A DNA stretch of 64,000 bases from Haloplanus salinarum (GTDB lineage: Archaea > Halobacteriota > Halobacteria > Halobacteriales > Haloferacaceae): assembly GCF_024498175.1 (NCBI RefSeq), contig NZ_CP101823.1:1116001-1180000 (forward strand), written 5' to 3'. Below the pieces are notes generated by a model, which saw nothing but the letters and a program-made list of their open reading frames with translations, was not told where the DNA came from and did not search any database. Below, in pieces: positions 43,486-52,473 of this stretch (positions are counted from its first letter, which is position 1; each line of letters begins with the position of its first letter). The position numbers and the translations under genes were made by a program.

Positions 43486-43638
43486 TCAGCGTTCGAACGC
43501 CCCGCTGATGAGGTCAGCGACCCGCCCGCGGTCGGAGAGCCGGTCGTTCCGGGCCACGGTGATCCCGGAGGTGATCGGATCGGCGACGTGTGGGATCGTC
43601 CGACCGTTCGATATCGCGGTATGTGATGTACGGCGGGG
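43486..43638 (-). pseudogene. Possible remnant of a coding region without start
   Basis: Minus-strand frame open from an in-frame stop at 43639-43641 to TGA at 43486-43488. It reads about 50 codons with good GC3, including NGRTIPHVADPITSGITVA and RGRVADLISGAFER at the end, but has no start codon before the similar-looking part. It looks like the tail of a deleted gene in the gap between the hydrolase and asnC genes. Weak evidence. Confidence 0.3.
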
Positions 43639-43666
43639 TCACGCGGCGGCAGGGCGGTCGAACAAT

Positions 43667-43690
43667 GTAAAGTACCTTTGCTGCGGAGGT
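43667..43690 (+). promoter_or_regulatory. TATA-like box and Shine-Dalgarno of the AsnC gene
   Basis: GTAAAGTA at about 43667-43674 lies 22-30 bases before the ATG; GGAGGT at 43685-43690 sits 6 bases before ATG 43697, an optimal Shine-Dalgarno. The presence of both supports the chosen start. Confidence 0.5.
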
Positions 43691-43696
43691 ACCGGT

Positions 43697-44167
43697 ATGA
43701 GCGACGTAGACGACGTCGACCGAGCGATCCTGTACGCGCTCCAGGAGGACGCCCGAAACACCTCCTCGGGGGACATCGCGGAGCGGACCGGCACCTCCGA
43801 CAGCACCGTCCGCAAGCGGCTCAAACGCCTCGAATCGGAGGATATCATCAAGGGGTACAGCGCCGAGGTGAACTACCAGCGGTCGGGCTACCCGCTCCGG
43901 ATGTTGCTGTTCTGTACCGCGTCGATCCCCGAACGCGGCGAACGCATCCCCGAGATACTCGACATCGACGGAGTCGTGTCGGTTCAAGAACTCGTCACCG
44001 GCGACCGAAACCTCCTGGTGACCGTCGTCGGCGAGTCGGACGACGACATCACGCCAATCGCACAGGAACTCCTCGAGATGGGGCTGACGGTGGCCGACGA
44101 AGTGCTCGTCCGGAGCCACCAGACGACGCCATTCGGGGAGTTCGACACGGAGGACGGGGACGACTGA
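43697..44167 (+). CDS. Lrp/AsnC-family transcriptional regulator
   Basis: 156 aa from ATG 43697. N-terminal AsnC HTH (DRAILYALQEDARNTSSGDIAERTGTSDSTVRKRLKRLESEDIIKGY) then the RAM ligand-binding domain (VNYQRSGYPLRMLLFCTA, VSVQELVTGDRNLLVTVVG). The start has a clear GGAGGT. Neighbours are a catabolic hydrolase pair upstream and the amphi-Trp gene convergent downstream; dab genes follow further on. Ligand unknown. Confidence 0.9.
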   Translation: MSDVDDVDRAILYALQEDARNTSSGDIAERTGTSDSTVRKRLKRLESEDIIKGYSAEVNYQRSGYPLRMLLFCTASIPERGERIPEILDIDGVVSVQELVTGDRNLLVTVVGESDDDITPIAQELLEMGLTVADEVLVRSHQTTPFGEFDTEDGDD

Positions 44168-44230
44168 TACGGATCGTTGGCGCCGTCGACCGCGCTATTT
44201 CCGTCCACCACGGCCGAGCGCCCGTCCCCC

Positions 44231-44518
44231 TCACTCGATCTCCAACTGCCCGCTCCCGGTACCGTTCCGGTCGCCGCTCTCGTCCCATTCGAGTTCGAAC
44301 TCGATGCTCAACTCCCCGGGGCCGTCCGCCGGTCCTTCACGTTCGGCTTTGACCTCGAAGGTGGGTCGGGCTGGCGGCTCCATCGTCACGGATTCCGACC
44401 CGGCTCTGAGCGTGATCGCGTCCCCGCGTTCGAGCTTGTCGGCGACGCTGCGGAGGTACGATGCGATCCCGTCTCGGGTCTGGGTGCTCTCGGATTCGAA
44501 CAGGACTTCTTCGGGCAT
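44231..44518 (-). CDS. Amphi-Trp domain protein
   Basis: 95 aa, starting MPEEVLFESESTQTRDGIASYLRSVADKLERGDAITLRAG and containing VKAEREGPADGPGELSIEFELEWDE, the pattern of the haloarchaeal amphi-Trp family. Function unknown; small acidic proteins of this family are common in haloarchaea. Converges with asnC. Confidence 0.8.
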   Translation of the reverse strand: MPEEVLFESESTQTRDGIASYLRSVADKLERGDAITLRAGSESVTMEPPARPTFEVKAEREGPADGPGELSIEFELEWDESGDRNGTGSGQLEIE

Positions 44519-44600
44519 ATGGGAACGGTAGGCGCCCCGTGCCGATAAACGAACCTCCGGCCGCGACGGATGTATCCTCCCGATAAACATAATGTTCTTT

Positions 44601-44623
44601 AATACGTTATTTTGGAACGTATT
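44601..44623. promoter_or_regulatory. Palindromic operator and AT-rich promoter of dabBA
   Basis: AATACGTT (44601-44608) and AACGTATT (44616-44623) form a perfect 8-bp inverted repeat with a 7-bp spacer. AT-rich TATAGATAGATTTAATAG follows at 44630-44647 as a probable TATA region. A degenerate third copy (ACGTTCTGTTCGTATT) lies at 44649-44664. The stretch 44519-44738 has no gene. Confidence 0.55.
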
Positions 44624-44738
44624 GGGAATATAGATAGATTTAATAGACGTTCTGTTCGTATTAGTGGGTAGAGACGACCGGCGAGTGAACAGGGCGGACC
44701 GGGACGGTCCGTGCGGTGGCCGGTCGGAGACGCAAACG

Positions 44739-46223
44739 ATGACAGGACAAACCGAGACGACGGTGGGGGCGTTGCCGACGGCGACGAACGGGAACTCGCG
44801 CGTGCCGGTCGCGCTGACGCGACTCGTGTGGCTCCTGTGGCTGGCGAGTGTCGGCGTGCTGGCCGGCCAGCTCCGTGGCGGCGAGCCTTGGGGCCTCGCG
44901 GACCTGGTCATCGTCGACGGGTTGACCGCGGTGATGTGGGTGGCGGCCACTTTCTTCAGTGGCGTCGTCCACAGCTACTCGCGGCGCTACATGGCCGGTG
45001 GCCGGGCCGTCGATCGGTTCTTCGGGCGCGTGTTCGGCTTCACGCTGCTCGTGATGACCCTGGTCGCGGCCGACCACCTCGCCCTGTTCGGGGCCGCGTG
45101 GCTCGCGATGGGGCTGGTGATGGCCGACCTGATCGGCCACGTCGAGGGGTGGCCACAGGCACGTGCCGCGGGGTCGCTCGCCCGCCGGAACTTCCTCGCG
45201 AGCAGCGGGGCGCTCGCGGCCGCGCTCGGCACGCTGTGGTGGCACACCGGGGCGACGACGGTGTCGGGCCTCGCGTCGACGGTCGGGAACGCGTCGCCGG
45301 CGGTCCTGTTCCTCGCCGCGGGGGCGCTCCTGCTCGCGGCGGCGATCCAATCGGCGCTCGTTCCCTTCCACACGTGGCTGCTCTCGTCGATGACGGCTCC
45401 CACGCCGGCCTCGGCGCTGATGCACGCCGGCTTCGTCAACGCCGGCGGCGTCCTGCTAGTCCGGTTCGCCCCCGTCGTCACCGCCGAGGGCGCCGTCATG
45501 CTCGGACTCGTGGCCCTCGGCGCGGCGAGCGCGATCCTCGGAAAGCTCCTGAAGACCGTCCGGACCGACGTCAAGGGGAAGCTCGGCTGTTCGACCGTCG
45601 GACAGATGGGCTTCATGCTCATGCAGGCGGGGCTCGGCTTTTTCGGGGCCGCGATCACCCACCTCGTCCTGCACGGCTGTTACAAGGCCTACCGCTTTCT
45701 CGGCTCCGGCGAGGGGATCGAACGCGAGTCGCCGACGAAGCGGACGGCGCGTGGGTCGACCGGGGCCGCGGGCGTCGCGGTGATCGCCGGCACTGCGCTC
45801 GCTGGGGGCGTCCTCTTCGGGACGCTCACCGGCAAGGGGATGGGAGCGGACGGCGGTCTCCTGTTGACGCTGCTGGTCGTCCTGACGGTCATGCACGCGG
45901 CCCGCGAACTGGTCGCCGACGGGTCGCTTCCGTCGGCGGTCCGGTACGGTGCCGTCCCGGCGGTCGCCCTGCCGGCCATCGCCGTCTACGCCGCCGTCTA
46001 CGGCCTGATAGAGGGGCTCTTGGCCGGCCTGCCGGCGGTGGGCCAGCCGACGGCGCTGACGCCGGTCCACGGCCTCGTCGCCGCCGCGTTCGTCCTGGCG
46101 TATCTCGGCGTCGAGACCGAGGCCTACCGGCACAGCCGGCGCCTCTACGTGGCGCTGTTGAACGCGACGCAACCGCCGACTGCGACCCAACTGACGAGCA
46201 CGGAGGAGTACGATGAGTACTGA
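44739..46223 (+). CDS. dabB: DabB: membrane subunit of inorganic-carbon accumulation complex
   Basis: 494 aa from ATG 44739 (an in-frame GTG at 44664 would be leaderless but lacks family similarity). Related to NuoL/MrpA-type proton-conducting proteins with about 12 helices. HSYSRRYMAGG, FHTWLLSSMTAPTPASALMHAGFVNAGGVLLVRFAP and CSTVGQMGFMLMQAGLGFFGAAITHLVLHGCYKA match the NuoL/DabB core. It overlaps dabA by 11 bases. With DabA it forms a proton-coupled CO2/bicarbonate accumulator. Confidence 0.9.
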   Translation: MTGQTETTVGALPTATNGNSRVPVALTRLVWLLWLASVGVLAGQLRGGEPWGLADLVIVDGLTAVMWVAATFFSGVVHSYSRRYMAGGRAVDRFFGRVFGFTLLVMTLVAADHLALFGAAWLAMGLVMADLIGHVEGWPQARAAGSLARRNFLASSGALAAALGTLWWHTGATTVSGLASTVGNASPAVLFLAAGALLLAAAIQSALVPFHTWLLSSMTAPTPASALMHAGFVNAGGVLLVRFAPVVTAEGAVMLGLVALGAASAILGKLLKTVRTDVKGKLGCSTVGQMGFMLMQAGLGFFGAAITHLVLHGCYKAYRFLGSGEGIERESPTKRTARGSTGAAGVAVIAGTALAGGVLFGTLTGKGMGADGGLLLTLLVVLTVMHAARELVADGSLPSAVRYGAVPAVALPAIAVYAAVYGLIEGLLAGLPAVGQPTALTPVHGLVAAAFVLAYLGVETEAYRHSRRLYVALLNATQPPTATQLTSTEEYDEY

Positions 46224-48633
46224 ACCCGCGATCCGCGACAGCATCGACACGGCGGCCGAGGCGGTCGGCTCGGTCTGGCCGCTGCACTCGTTCGTGACCG
46301 CCAACCCGCTCGCCGGGTTCGAGGACCGGCCGTTCCACGAGGCCGTCGCGGACGCCGAGCGGACCCTCGGCGGCGACGGCTACCCGAGCGCCGACGTGTT
46401 CCGCCGCGCGTGGGAGGACGGTCGGATCGACGACGACGTGTTGCGCGCGGAGCTCGCCGCCCACGGGTACGACGCCGACCCCGCCGCGACGCTCGAACGC
46501 ATGGAGCGTGCGGACGCGGACGACCCGAACGAGACCACCGCCGACGACCGCGTCGATGCGGTCCTGACGAAGTGGCTGTCTGCCTTCCTCGACGAGGGAC
46601 GGGCGAAGTGGCCTATGCCGGATCGCGACCGTGGGTTCTACGCGGCGTTCCGGAGCGTCGCCCGGTACGACGGCGAAATTCCCGACGCCGACGCCGTCGC
46701 CGCGCTTCCCGACGACCCGGTCGACGCCATCCGCGACCGCCTCGACGAGTACCCCGTCGGCCGGTGGCAGGACGTCTTCGAGTTCCACCTGACGGCGCTC
46801 CCGGGCTGGACGGGGCTCCTCAAGCGGCGGGCCGAGGCGGACGGCGCCTGGCAGTCGGCGTACCCGATCACGCTCCCGGGGTATCTGGCGGTCCGTCTGA
46901 CGCTCGCGGACCTGTTCGACGCGCCCCTCGTACCCGACGAGGCCCCCGACGACGGCGACGGCGCCGCCGACACTACGGGCGACGATGTCCCGCTCGCCGA
47001 GGTCTGGCTGACGGCCTGGGAGGCGACCTACCGCTCGGAACTCGTCGACCCGCTCACGGACGCGAGCGAGGCGGCCGCGGACGCCGACGACGACGGCCGC
47101 CCGGACGCACAACTGGTCTTCTGTATCGACACGCGCTCGGAGGTCATCCGCCGGCACGTCGAGCGCGCGGGCGACTACGAGACCCACGGCTACGCCGGCT
47201 TCTTCGGGATCCCGATGCGCTACGAGGGCTACGACGCCGACGTATCCGTGGACGCCTGTCCGCCCATCGTCGACGCGCAACACCGCATCGCGGACCGCCC
47301 CCCCGCGGACCCCGACGGCGACCGGGGCACACACGACCGGTGGCACGCCGTCCGCGAGGCCGGTGCGTCGGTCGTCGAACGCCTCGGCGCCAACGCCGCG
47401 ACCGCCTTCAGCTTCGTCGAGAGCGCGGGCGTGGGGTACGGCTCGGCGCTGGCCGCCCGGACGCTCGTCCCCGAGCGCGTCGGCGGCCTGCTCGACGCCG
47501 TCGGCCGCCGCGTGCCCGACGCCCACGAGTTCTGCGAGCCGACGGTCGAGTACAACCCCGACTCCGTCAACGACCTCCGTGAGGGCCTCACGCTCGACGA
47601 ACGGGTCGAGTACGCGGCGACGGCCTTCGAACTCATGGGATGGGAGCGGTTCGGCCGCGTGGTCGCCTTCGTCGGTCACGCCAGCCACACGACGAACAAC
47701 CCGTTCGATTCGAGCCTGGACTGCGGTGCCTGCGCCGGCAACCCCGGCGGGCCGAACGCCCGCGTCCTCGCACGGATCTGTAACGACGAGGCGGTCAGGG
47801 CGGCACTCCGGGAGCGCGGGGTGGACGTCCCCGACGACACCGTCTTCGTCGCGGGCGAGCACGACACGACCACCGACGGGATCGAGTTGTACGACGGCGA
47901 CGTCCCCGAGAGTCACGCGGCGGACCTCGAACGGCTCCGTGCCGACCTCGAAACCGCCCGGGCCGGGGCGGCCGCCGAGCGTGTCGACGAGGACGACCCC
48001 GACGCGGCCGTCCGCGAGGCCGAGCGGCGCGCCGCCGACTGGGCGGAGACGCGCCCGGAGTGGGGGCTGGCCGGCAACGCGGGCTTCGTCGTCGGCCCCC
48101 GGGCGCTTACCGACGGCCTCGACCTGGACGGCCGGGCGTTCCTCCACTCCTACGACTGGACGACCGATCCGGACGGCGACGCCCTCGAAGCCATCGTGAC
48201 CGGACCGATGGTCGTCACCCAGTGGATCAACGCCCAGTACTACTTCGCGACGGTCGACAACCCCGTCTACGGGAGCGGGTCGAAGGTGACCCACAACCCC
48301 GTCGGGAACGTCGGCGTCTACCAGGGCAACGGCGGCGACCTGATGACCGGCCTTCCGCTCCAGTCCGTGATGAGCGCGGCCGACGAGCCGTACCACCAAC
48401 CGGTCCGGCTCTCGACGGTGATCCACGCGCCGGTCGAGCGCGTGACCCAGGTGCTCGCGGACCACGACGCGGTGACCGGCCTGCTCAATGGCGGCTGGCT
48501 CTCCGTGACCGTCGTCGACCCCGAACAGGACCACCGGGCGTTCCACTACGCGGGCGACCTCGAGTGGACGCCGGCCTCCGAGCGGACGGCCGAGACGGCG
48601 CCACGCCGCGTGGCCCCGACGACTCGGTCGTAG
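46213..48633 (+). CDS. dabA: DabA (DUF2309): carbonic-anhydrase-like subunit
   Basis: 806 aa, full length. Zinc-site residues known in Halothiobacillus DabA (Cys, Asp, His, Cys) are present here as C304 and D306 in VFCIDTRSE, H489 in VGHASHTTNN and C504 in LDCGACAGNPGG; the C-x-D and 15-residue His-to-Cys spacings are kept. The chain is very acidic and has no membrane helix, consistent with a cytoplasmic partner of DabB. GGAGGAG precedes the ATG at 46213 inside dabB. Likely hydrates CO2 vectorially. Confidence 0.92.
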   Translation: MSTEPAIRDSIDTAAEAVGSVWPLHSFVTANPLAGFEDRPFHEAVADAERTLGGDGYPSADVFRRAWEDGRIDDDVLRAELAAHGYDADPAATLERMERADADDPNETTADDRVDAVLTKWLSAFLDEGRAKWPMPDRDRGFYAAFRSVARYDGEIPDADAVAALPDDPVDAIRDRLDEYPVGRWQDVFEFHLTALPGWTGLLKRRAEADGAWQSAYPITLPGYLAVRLTLADLFDAPLVPDEAPDDGDGAADTTGDDVPLAEVWLTAWEATYRSELVDPLTDASEAAADADDDGRPDAQLVFCIDTRSEVIRRHVERAGDYETHGYAGFFGIPMRYEGYDADVSVDACPPIVDAQHRIADRPPADPDGDRGTHDRWHAVREAGASVVERLGANAATAFSFVESAGVGYGSALAARTLVPERVGGLLDAVGRRVPDAHEFCEPTVEYNPDSVNDLREGLTLDERVEYAATAFELMGWERFGRVVAFVGHASHTTNNPFDSSLDCGACAGNPGGPNARVLARICNDEAVRAALRERGVDVPDDTVFVAGEHDTTTDGIELYDGDVPESHAADLERLRADLETARAGAAAERVDEDDPDAAVREAERRAADWAETRPEWGLAGNAGFVVGPRALTDGLDLDGRAFLHSYDWTTDPDGDALEAIVTGPMVVTQWINAQYYFATVDNPVYGSGSKVTHNPVGNVGVYQGNGGDLMTGLPLQSVMSAADEPYHQPVRLSTVIHAPVERVTQVLADHDAVTGLLNGGWLSVTVVDPEQDHRAFHYAGDLEWTPASERTAETAPRRVAPTTRS

Positions 48634-48638
48634 CCCGT

Positions 48639-50141
48639 CTATCCCTTCTCGCGGATCGTCCCGCCGCTCAGTCCGTCCCAGGCCACCTCGTACCCCAGTC
48701 TCGAGAGGACGGCACTGGTCTCGGAGAGCCCGTACTCGGCCAGTCGCTCCTCGGCAGTATCGAGGGTCTCACCGGCGTCGAGCGCGTCGTCGAGGGCGGA
48801 CAACACGTCCGGGCGGACCAGCGTCCGGCCGACCCGTTCGTGCTCGGGGAAGGCGACGGTGTCGAGGGCGTCCTCGCCGACGCCGTGGGTCGCCGCGAGG
48901 TCGGCGAGGGTGACGACGTCCGCGTCCGGGCGGAGTTCGTCCGGCAGGGCGGCCCGTGTCTCCGCGACGAGGTCGGCCTCGTAGCGCCGGAGGGCGTCGA
49001 CCACATCCTTCACCCGGACGGTGCCACCGTAGGTGATCGTGCGGTGGTCCCGGGCCTCGATCTCGTCGCTGACGCCGAGGCTCTCGTCGACCGCGACCAG
49101 CAACTCGACGTCCTCGACGTCCGCGAGTTGGCCGAGTTTCTTCTCGACGTACTCGGGGGTCCAGAAGCCCATGATCTCGAAGAAGACGCGGAAGTCGGCG
49201 AAGCGGTAGTCGAAGGCGAAATCCGGGATCATCACGCGCGTCCCGACCGCCAGGGGTTCGGGTTCGCGAACGAGGTCCCAGTCGAGATCGAGCGCGGTAA
49301 AGCGGGCGGCGAAGTCGGCCTCGACGCCGCTGTCGTAGGTCGGCTCGGCGATGGGGTCGACACCGGGAACGCCGACGTCCTCGTCCGTGAGGACGAGTTC
49401 GCGCTCGGTGCCGCGGTCGTCTATCGTCGCCGTCAGCCGCCAGTCGGCCGTCTTCGCCACCGACCGCAACAACCGGGCGAAGGCCGTGCCGTACCGTCGG
49501 GTCCGCCGGAAGAGGTGGTCGGGGCCGGTCACCACCACCTCCCGGCCCGCATCCGTCCGGTGGATCTCGTACATCAACCCCAGGCGCTTGACCGCCGAGA
49601 CCAGCGCCTTGGGGTCCGAACTCCGGACGCGAACCTCGACGGCGTCGAACAGCGCGGTCTGGGCCAGCGACAGGTCGTACTGGTCGAGGAGCGCGTCGGG
49701 CGTCCACCGGGGGTCGAAGTCGGCGAGCACCTGCCGAACCTCGCGGTCGGCGTACAGCGAGTCGGCGACTGCCTCCGGGTCGACCCCGAGCCGGCCGGCG
49801 GCGCGGTCGAGCGCCCGGTCCCGGTCGGCCTCGGTGACGACACCCACCGTCTCGGCGGCTTCGAAAGCGATCCGGCGAGCCCGTTCGGGGGGCACCGCCG
49901 CCCGCGTCTCGAAAGTCGCGTCCCGCTCGCACAGTGACGCGAACCCGCGGACGAGTTTGAAGTCGTCGGCCTCGCCCTCCAGATCCGCGAGCGCCGCGTC
50001 GAGGGCCGACCGTGGCTCCCCCACGTGGTCGGCGAAGGTCCCGAGAACGCGCGCGGCCAGTGGCCGGTCGGCGCGGTCCGCGAACTGCGGGCGGTAGCCG
50101 CCGCCGGCCCGCGACACCCGGAGCAGGTCCTTCCGGAGCAC
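48639..50141 (-). CDS. Bax1-like nuclease (DUF790 family), XPB partner
   Basis: 500 aa from GTG 50141 (VLRKDLLRVSR...). Nuclease core near residue 325-350 in VMIPDFAFDYRFADFRVFFEIMGFWTPEYVEKK, a PD-(D/E)xK arrangement. In archaea Bax1 binds XPB and cuts bubble DNA in nucleotide-excision-type repair. The XPB gene lies 475 bases upstream on the same strand, but a plus-strand lipoprotein gene sits between them. Longer upstream starts would run through that gene. Confidence 0.85.
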   Translation of the reverse strand: MLRKDLLRVSRAGGGYRPQFADRADRPLAARVLGTFADHVGEPRSALDAALADLEGEADDFKLVRGFASLCERDATFETRAAVPPERARRIAFEAAETVGVVTEADRDRALDRAAGRLGVDPEAVADSLYADREVRQVLADFDPRWTPDALLDQYDLSLAQTALFDAVEVRVRSSDPKALVSAVKRLGLMYEIHRTDAGREVVVTGPDHLFRRTRRYGTAFARLLRSVAKTADWRLTATIDDRGTERELVLTDEDVGVPGVDPIAEPTYDSGVEADFAARFTALDLDWDLVREPEPLAVGTRVMIPDFAFDYRFADFRVFFEIMGFWTPEYVEKKLGQLADVEDVELLVAVDESLGVSDEIEARDHRTITYGGTVRVKDVVDALRRYEADLVAETRAALPDELRPDADVVTLADLAATHGVGEDALDTVAFPEHERVGRTLVRPDVLSALDDALDAGETLDTAEERLAEYGLSETSAVLSRLGYEVAWDGLSGGTIREKG

Positions 50142-50229
50142 GCGCCCACCTCGTCGCTCCGTGGATAAAATCCCGCCGACGGGCGGGCGCGAGGACAACG
50201 CTCTTGTCGCTCGCCGGGGTCGATCCGGT

Positions 50230-50616
50230 ATGGACAGGCGTCGCGCCCTCGCGTTTCTCGGACTCGCCCTCTCCGCCGGGTGTGCCACGCCCGGCGCGAC
50301 CGGTCCGCGAACCCCGCCGACGCCGGGCGGGGAGTCCCCCGGGACCGGCGGCGACGGGGAACTGAGCATCAGCGATCAGGACTTCGAGGAGGCCGACGAC
50401 GGCCACCTGCGGGTGCTGGCGACGGTGCGGAACCCGGCGGGGACGGAGCGAACCCGGACGCTCGTCGTCGCCGTCACCGTCGGGGAGTCGACGACCGAGC
50501 GGCGCCGCGAGGTGACGGTCCCCGCCGACGGGGAGCGGGAGATCGCCGTCGAGTTCGAGGACGTCGCCTACGACGACTTCGTGGGCGACGGCTCGCTGCA
50601 GTCGCGGCTGGAGTGA
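50230..50616 (+). CDS. Small lipoprotein between Bax1 and XPB genes
   Basis: 128 aa from ATG 50230. Signal MDRRRALAFLGLALSAGC with lipobox LSAGC (Tat-like RRR), a Pro/Gly linker, then a beta domain (HLRVLATVRNPAGTERTRTLVVAVTVGESTTERRREVTVPADGEREIAVEFEDV type) resembling a FxLYD/Ig-like fold. Its stop abuts the XPB stop, and it is divergent from Bax1. Function unknown. Confidence 0.75.
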   Translation: MDRRRALAFLGLALSAGCATPGATGPRTPPTPGGESPGTGGDGELSISDQDFEEADDGHLRVLATVRNPAGTERTRTLVVAVTVGESTTERRREVTVPADGEREIAVEFEDVAYDDFVGDGSLQSRLE

Positions 50617-51963
50617 TCACCGCCGCCGCTCGGCCACCCGCTCCTCGGCCGTCTCGGCGCTCACCACCTCGTAGCAGACGGCCGTCCGGCCGTCGGCCTT
50701 CGGGCGGAGCACCCGCCCGAGGCGCTGGGTGAACTCGCGTTCGCTCCCGCTGCCCGAGAGGATCACCCCGACGCTCGCGTCGGGCACGTCGACGCCCTCG
50801 TCGAGGACGTTCGCGGCCACGACGCGGGTGTAGGTTCCCTCGCGGAACCGGTCGAGGATCGCCCGCCGCTCGCTCGCCCCCGTCTCGGCGGTGATCGCCG
50901 GGCAGAGGAAGCGCTCGGAGAGCCGGTAGACGAGGTCGGTGTGGGCGGTGAAGACGATGGTGCGCGCGTCCGGGTGGCGCGCGAAGATCCGCTCCAGCGC
51001 GTCGACTTTCGCCGCCGAGTTCATCATGATCTCCCGGGCCTCCTGTTTGGCCAGCAGCGCCTCCCGGGCTCGCGGGTCGCTCCCGGACCGCTTGACCAGT
51101 TCGCGGTAGTCGCTCCCGCTGGACAGCGAGAGGTTCGAGGTCTTGAGGTAGTCGACGAAGGTGCCCTGGGCGTCCTCGTAGGCCTCGCGTTCGGCGGGCG
51201 TCAGTTCGACCTCGACCCGCCGGAGTTCGTAGTCCGCGAGGTGGTCGCCGGCCAGGTCGTCGACCGAGCGGTCGTAGACGACGGGGCCGACGAGGTCCGC
51301 GACGACCTCGTGGGCCCCGTCCGGACGCTCGAAGGTGGCGGTCAGGCCCAGGCGGGCGGGCGCCGGAAGCAGGCGGGCGATGTCGCGGTAGCCCTCGCCG
51401 CCGAGGTGGTGGACCTCGTCGAAGACCACGAACCCGAACCGGTCGCCGACCTCGTCGGCACGGAGGTACGCGGAGTCGTAGGTGGCGACGGTCAGGGATT
51501 CGAGGCGTTGCTCGCCGCCGCCGAGTTGGCCGACCGGCACCGAGAACTCGGTTTCGAGTTCGCGGCGCCACTGGTGGAGGAGGTCGACCGTCGGCACGAC
51601 CACGAGCGTCGGCGTCGACAGGTCGGCCATCGCCCTGATCGCGACGACGGTCTTGCCGCTCCCGGTCGGGAGTTCGAGGATCCCCCGCCGGTCGGCGTCC
51701 GCCCACGCCGCGAGCGCCGCGGACTGGTAGTCCCGGAGGTCGTACGTCGTCGACAGATCGAGCGTCGGGAGGTCGAACACCCGATCCTCGTAGTCGATTC
51801 CGGCCGCGTCGAGGGCGTCGCGGAGGGCGGCATACCGGTGGGCCGGCGCCCGGAGGGTCCCGCTCCGGCCGTCGAACTCGACGGGGAGGGCGTCGGCGGC
51901 CGCGGGGTCGAGGTCGCCGTCGAGCCGAATCGTTCCGTCGGCGAACCGGGCGACGAGGGTCAC
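50617..51963 (-). CDS. XPB/Rad25-type DNA helicase
   Basis: 448 aa from GTG 51963. N-terminal DNA-damage recognition-like domain (about 1-75), then helicase motifs: DYQSAALAAW, Walker A LPTGSGKTVVA, DEVHH box in VVFDEVHHLGGEGY, GLTATFERPDG, and motif VI QRLGRVLRPK. The thumb-like insertion (ELTPAEREAYEDAQGTFVDYLK...) is present. Works with Bax1 in repair. Length matches archaeal XPB. Confidence 0.92.
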   Translation of the reverse strand: MTLVARFADGTIRLDGDLDPAAADALPVEFDGRSGTLRAPAHRYAALRDALDAAGIDYEDRVFDLPTLDLSTTYDLRDYQSAALAAWADADRRGILELPTGSGKTVVAIRAMADLSTPTLVVVPTVDLLHQWRRELETEFSVPVGQLGGGEQRLESLTVATYDSAYLRADEVGDRFGFVVFDEVHHLGGEGYRDIARLLPAPARLGLTATFERPDGAHEVVADLVGPVVYDRSVDDLAGDHLADYELRRVEVELTPAEREAYEDAQGTFVDYLKTSNLSLSSGSDYRELVKRSGSDPRAREALLAKQEAREIMMNSAAKVDALERIFARHPDARTIVFTAHTDLVYRLSERFLCPAITAETGASERRAILDRFREGTYTRVVAANVLDEGVDVPDASVGVILSGSGSEREFTQRLGRVLRPKADGRTAVCYEVVSAETAEERVAERRR

Positions 51964-52014
51964 GGTCGACCTTCGAGGGGTGGAAATATATGCCCTCCGC
52001 ACCCCCCATCACAC

Positions 52015-52179
52015 ATGGCATCAGACGACCTCGACGCGGAGGTGGCGGCCTTCCTCGACGCCGCCGAACGCGTCTACGACGAGTACGACGACGGCTACGT
52101 CGACGCCGACAGCGCGCTCTCACAGTTGGGCGATCACGTCTCGACCCTGCGCGACGCCTACGAGGACGACCCGGAGTGA
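52015..52179 (+). CDS. 54-aa acidic helical protein
   Basis: Very acidic small protein starting MASDDLDAEVAAFLDAAERVYDEY; helical throughout. It is divergent from XPB with a 51-base gap containing an AT-rich TGGAAATATAT near 51980 that suits a leaderless promoter. Function unknown. Confidence 0.6.
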   Translation: MASDDLDAEVAAFLDAAERVYDEYDDGYVDADSALSQLGDHVSTLRDAYEDDPE

Positions 52180-52473
52180 GCGGTCGGGACGGCCCAATAG
52201 CCCTCATAGCAACCCCTTTTTCGCCCGACGACGGACCGTCACCTGCACGACCACCTGCCTCACGGAGGACGACCGCCGCCGGATCGGGGAGTTCGCGGAG
52301 CGATCGGCGTGGAATCGCAGTCCAGAGCTGCTGTGTCCGGGCGAGAACTCGGACTCCGGCGTCGGGGACGCACACGAGTGAGTCGCCGGCCGGGTGTCCC
52401 CCGGTGACGCGGCAGGGCCCGGATCGGACGAAAAACGGGAACACCTATGCCGGACGGGACCCGGAACGAGGGT
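52180..52473. other. 294-bp region with an orphan reading frame
   Basis: A T-run (CCCCTTTTTCGC, about 52213-52224) could end the small upstream gene's transcript. A frame without a convincing start runs to TGA at 52379-52381 and includes TEDDRRRIGEFAERSAWNR, which looks like the tail of a small haloarchaeal protein. Otherwise no gene. Confidence 0.35.

Noticed and set aside
44664-44738. Leaderless GTG start for DabB
   Set aside because: Position suits a leaderless transcript, but the added 25 residues are Arg/Asp-rich and unlike NuoL-type N-termini; ATG 44739 preferred.
45889-48546. Minus-strand frame of nearly 900 codons opposite dabBA
   Set aside because: Antisense to dabB/dabA, whose motifs are unmistakable.
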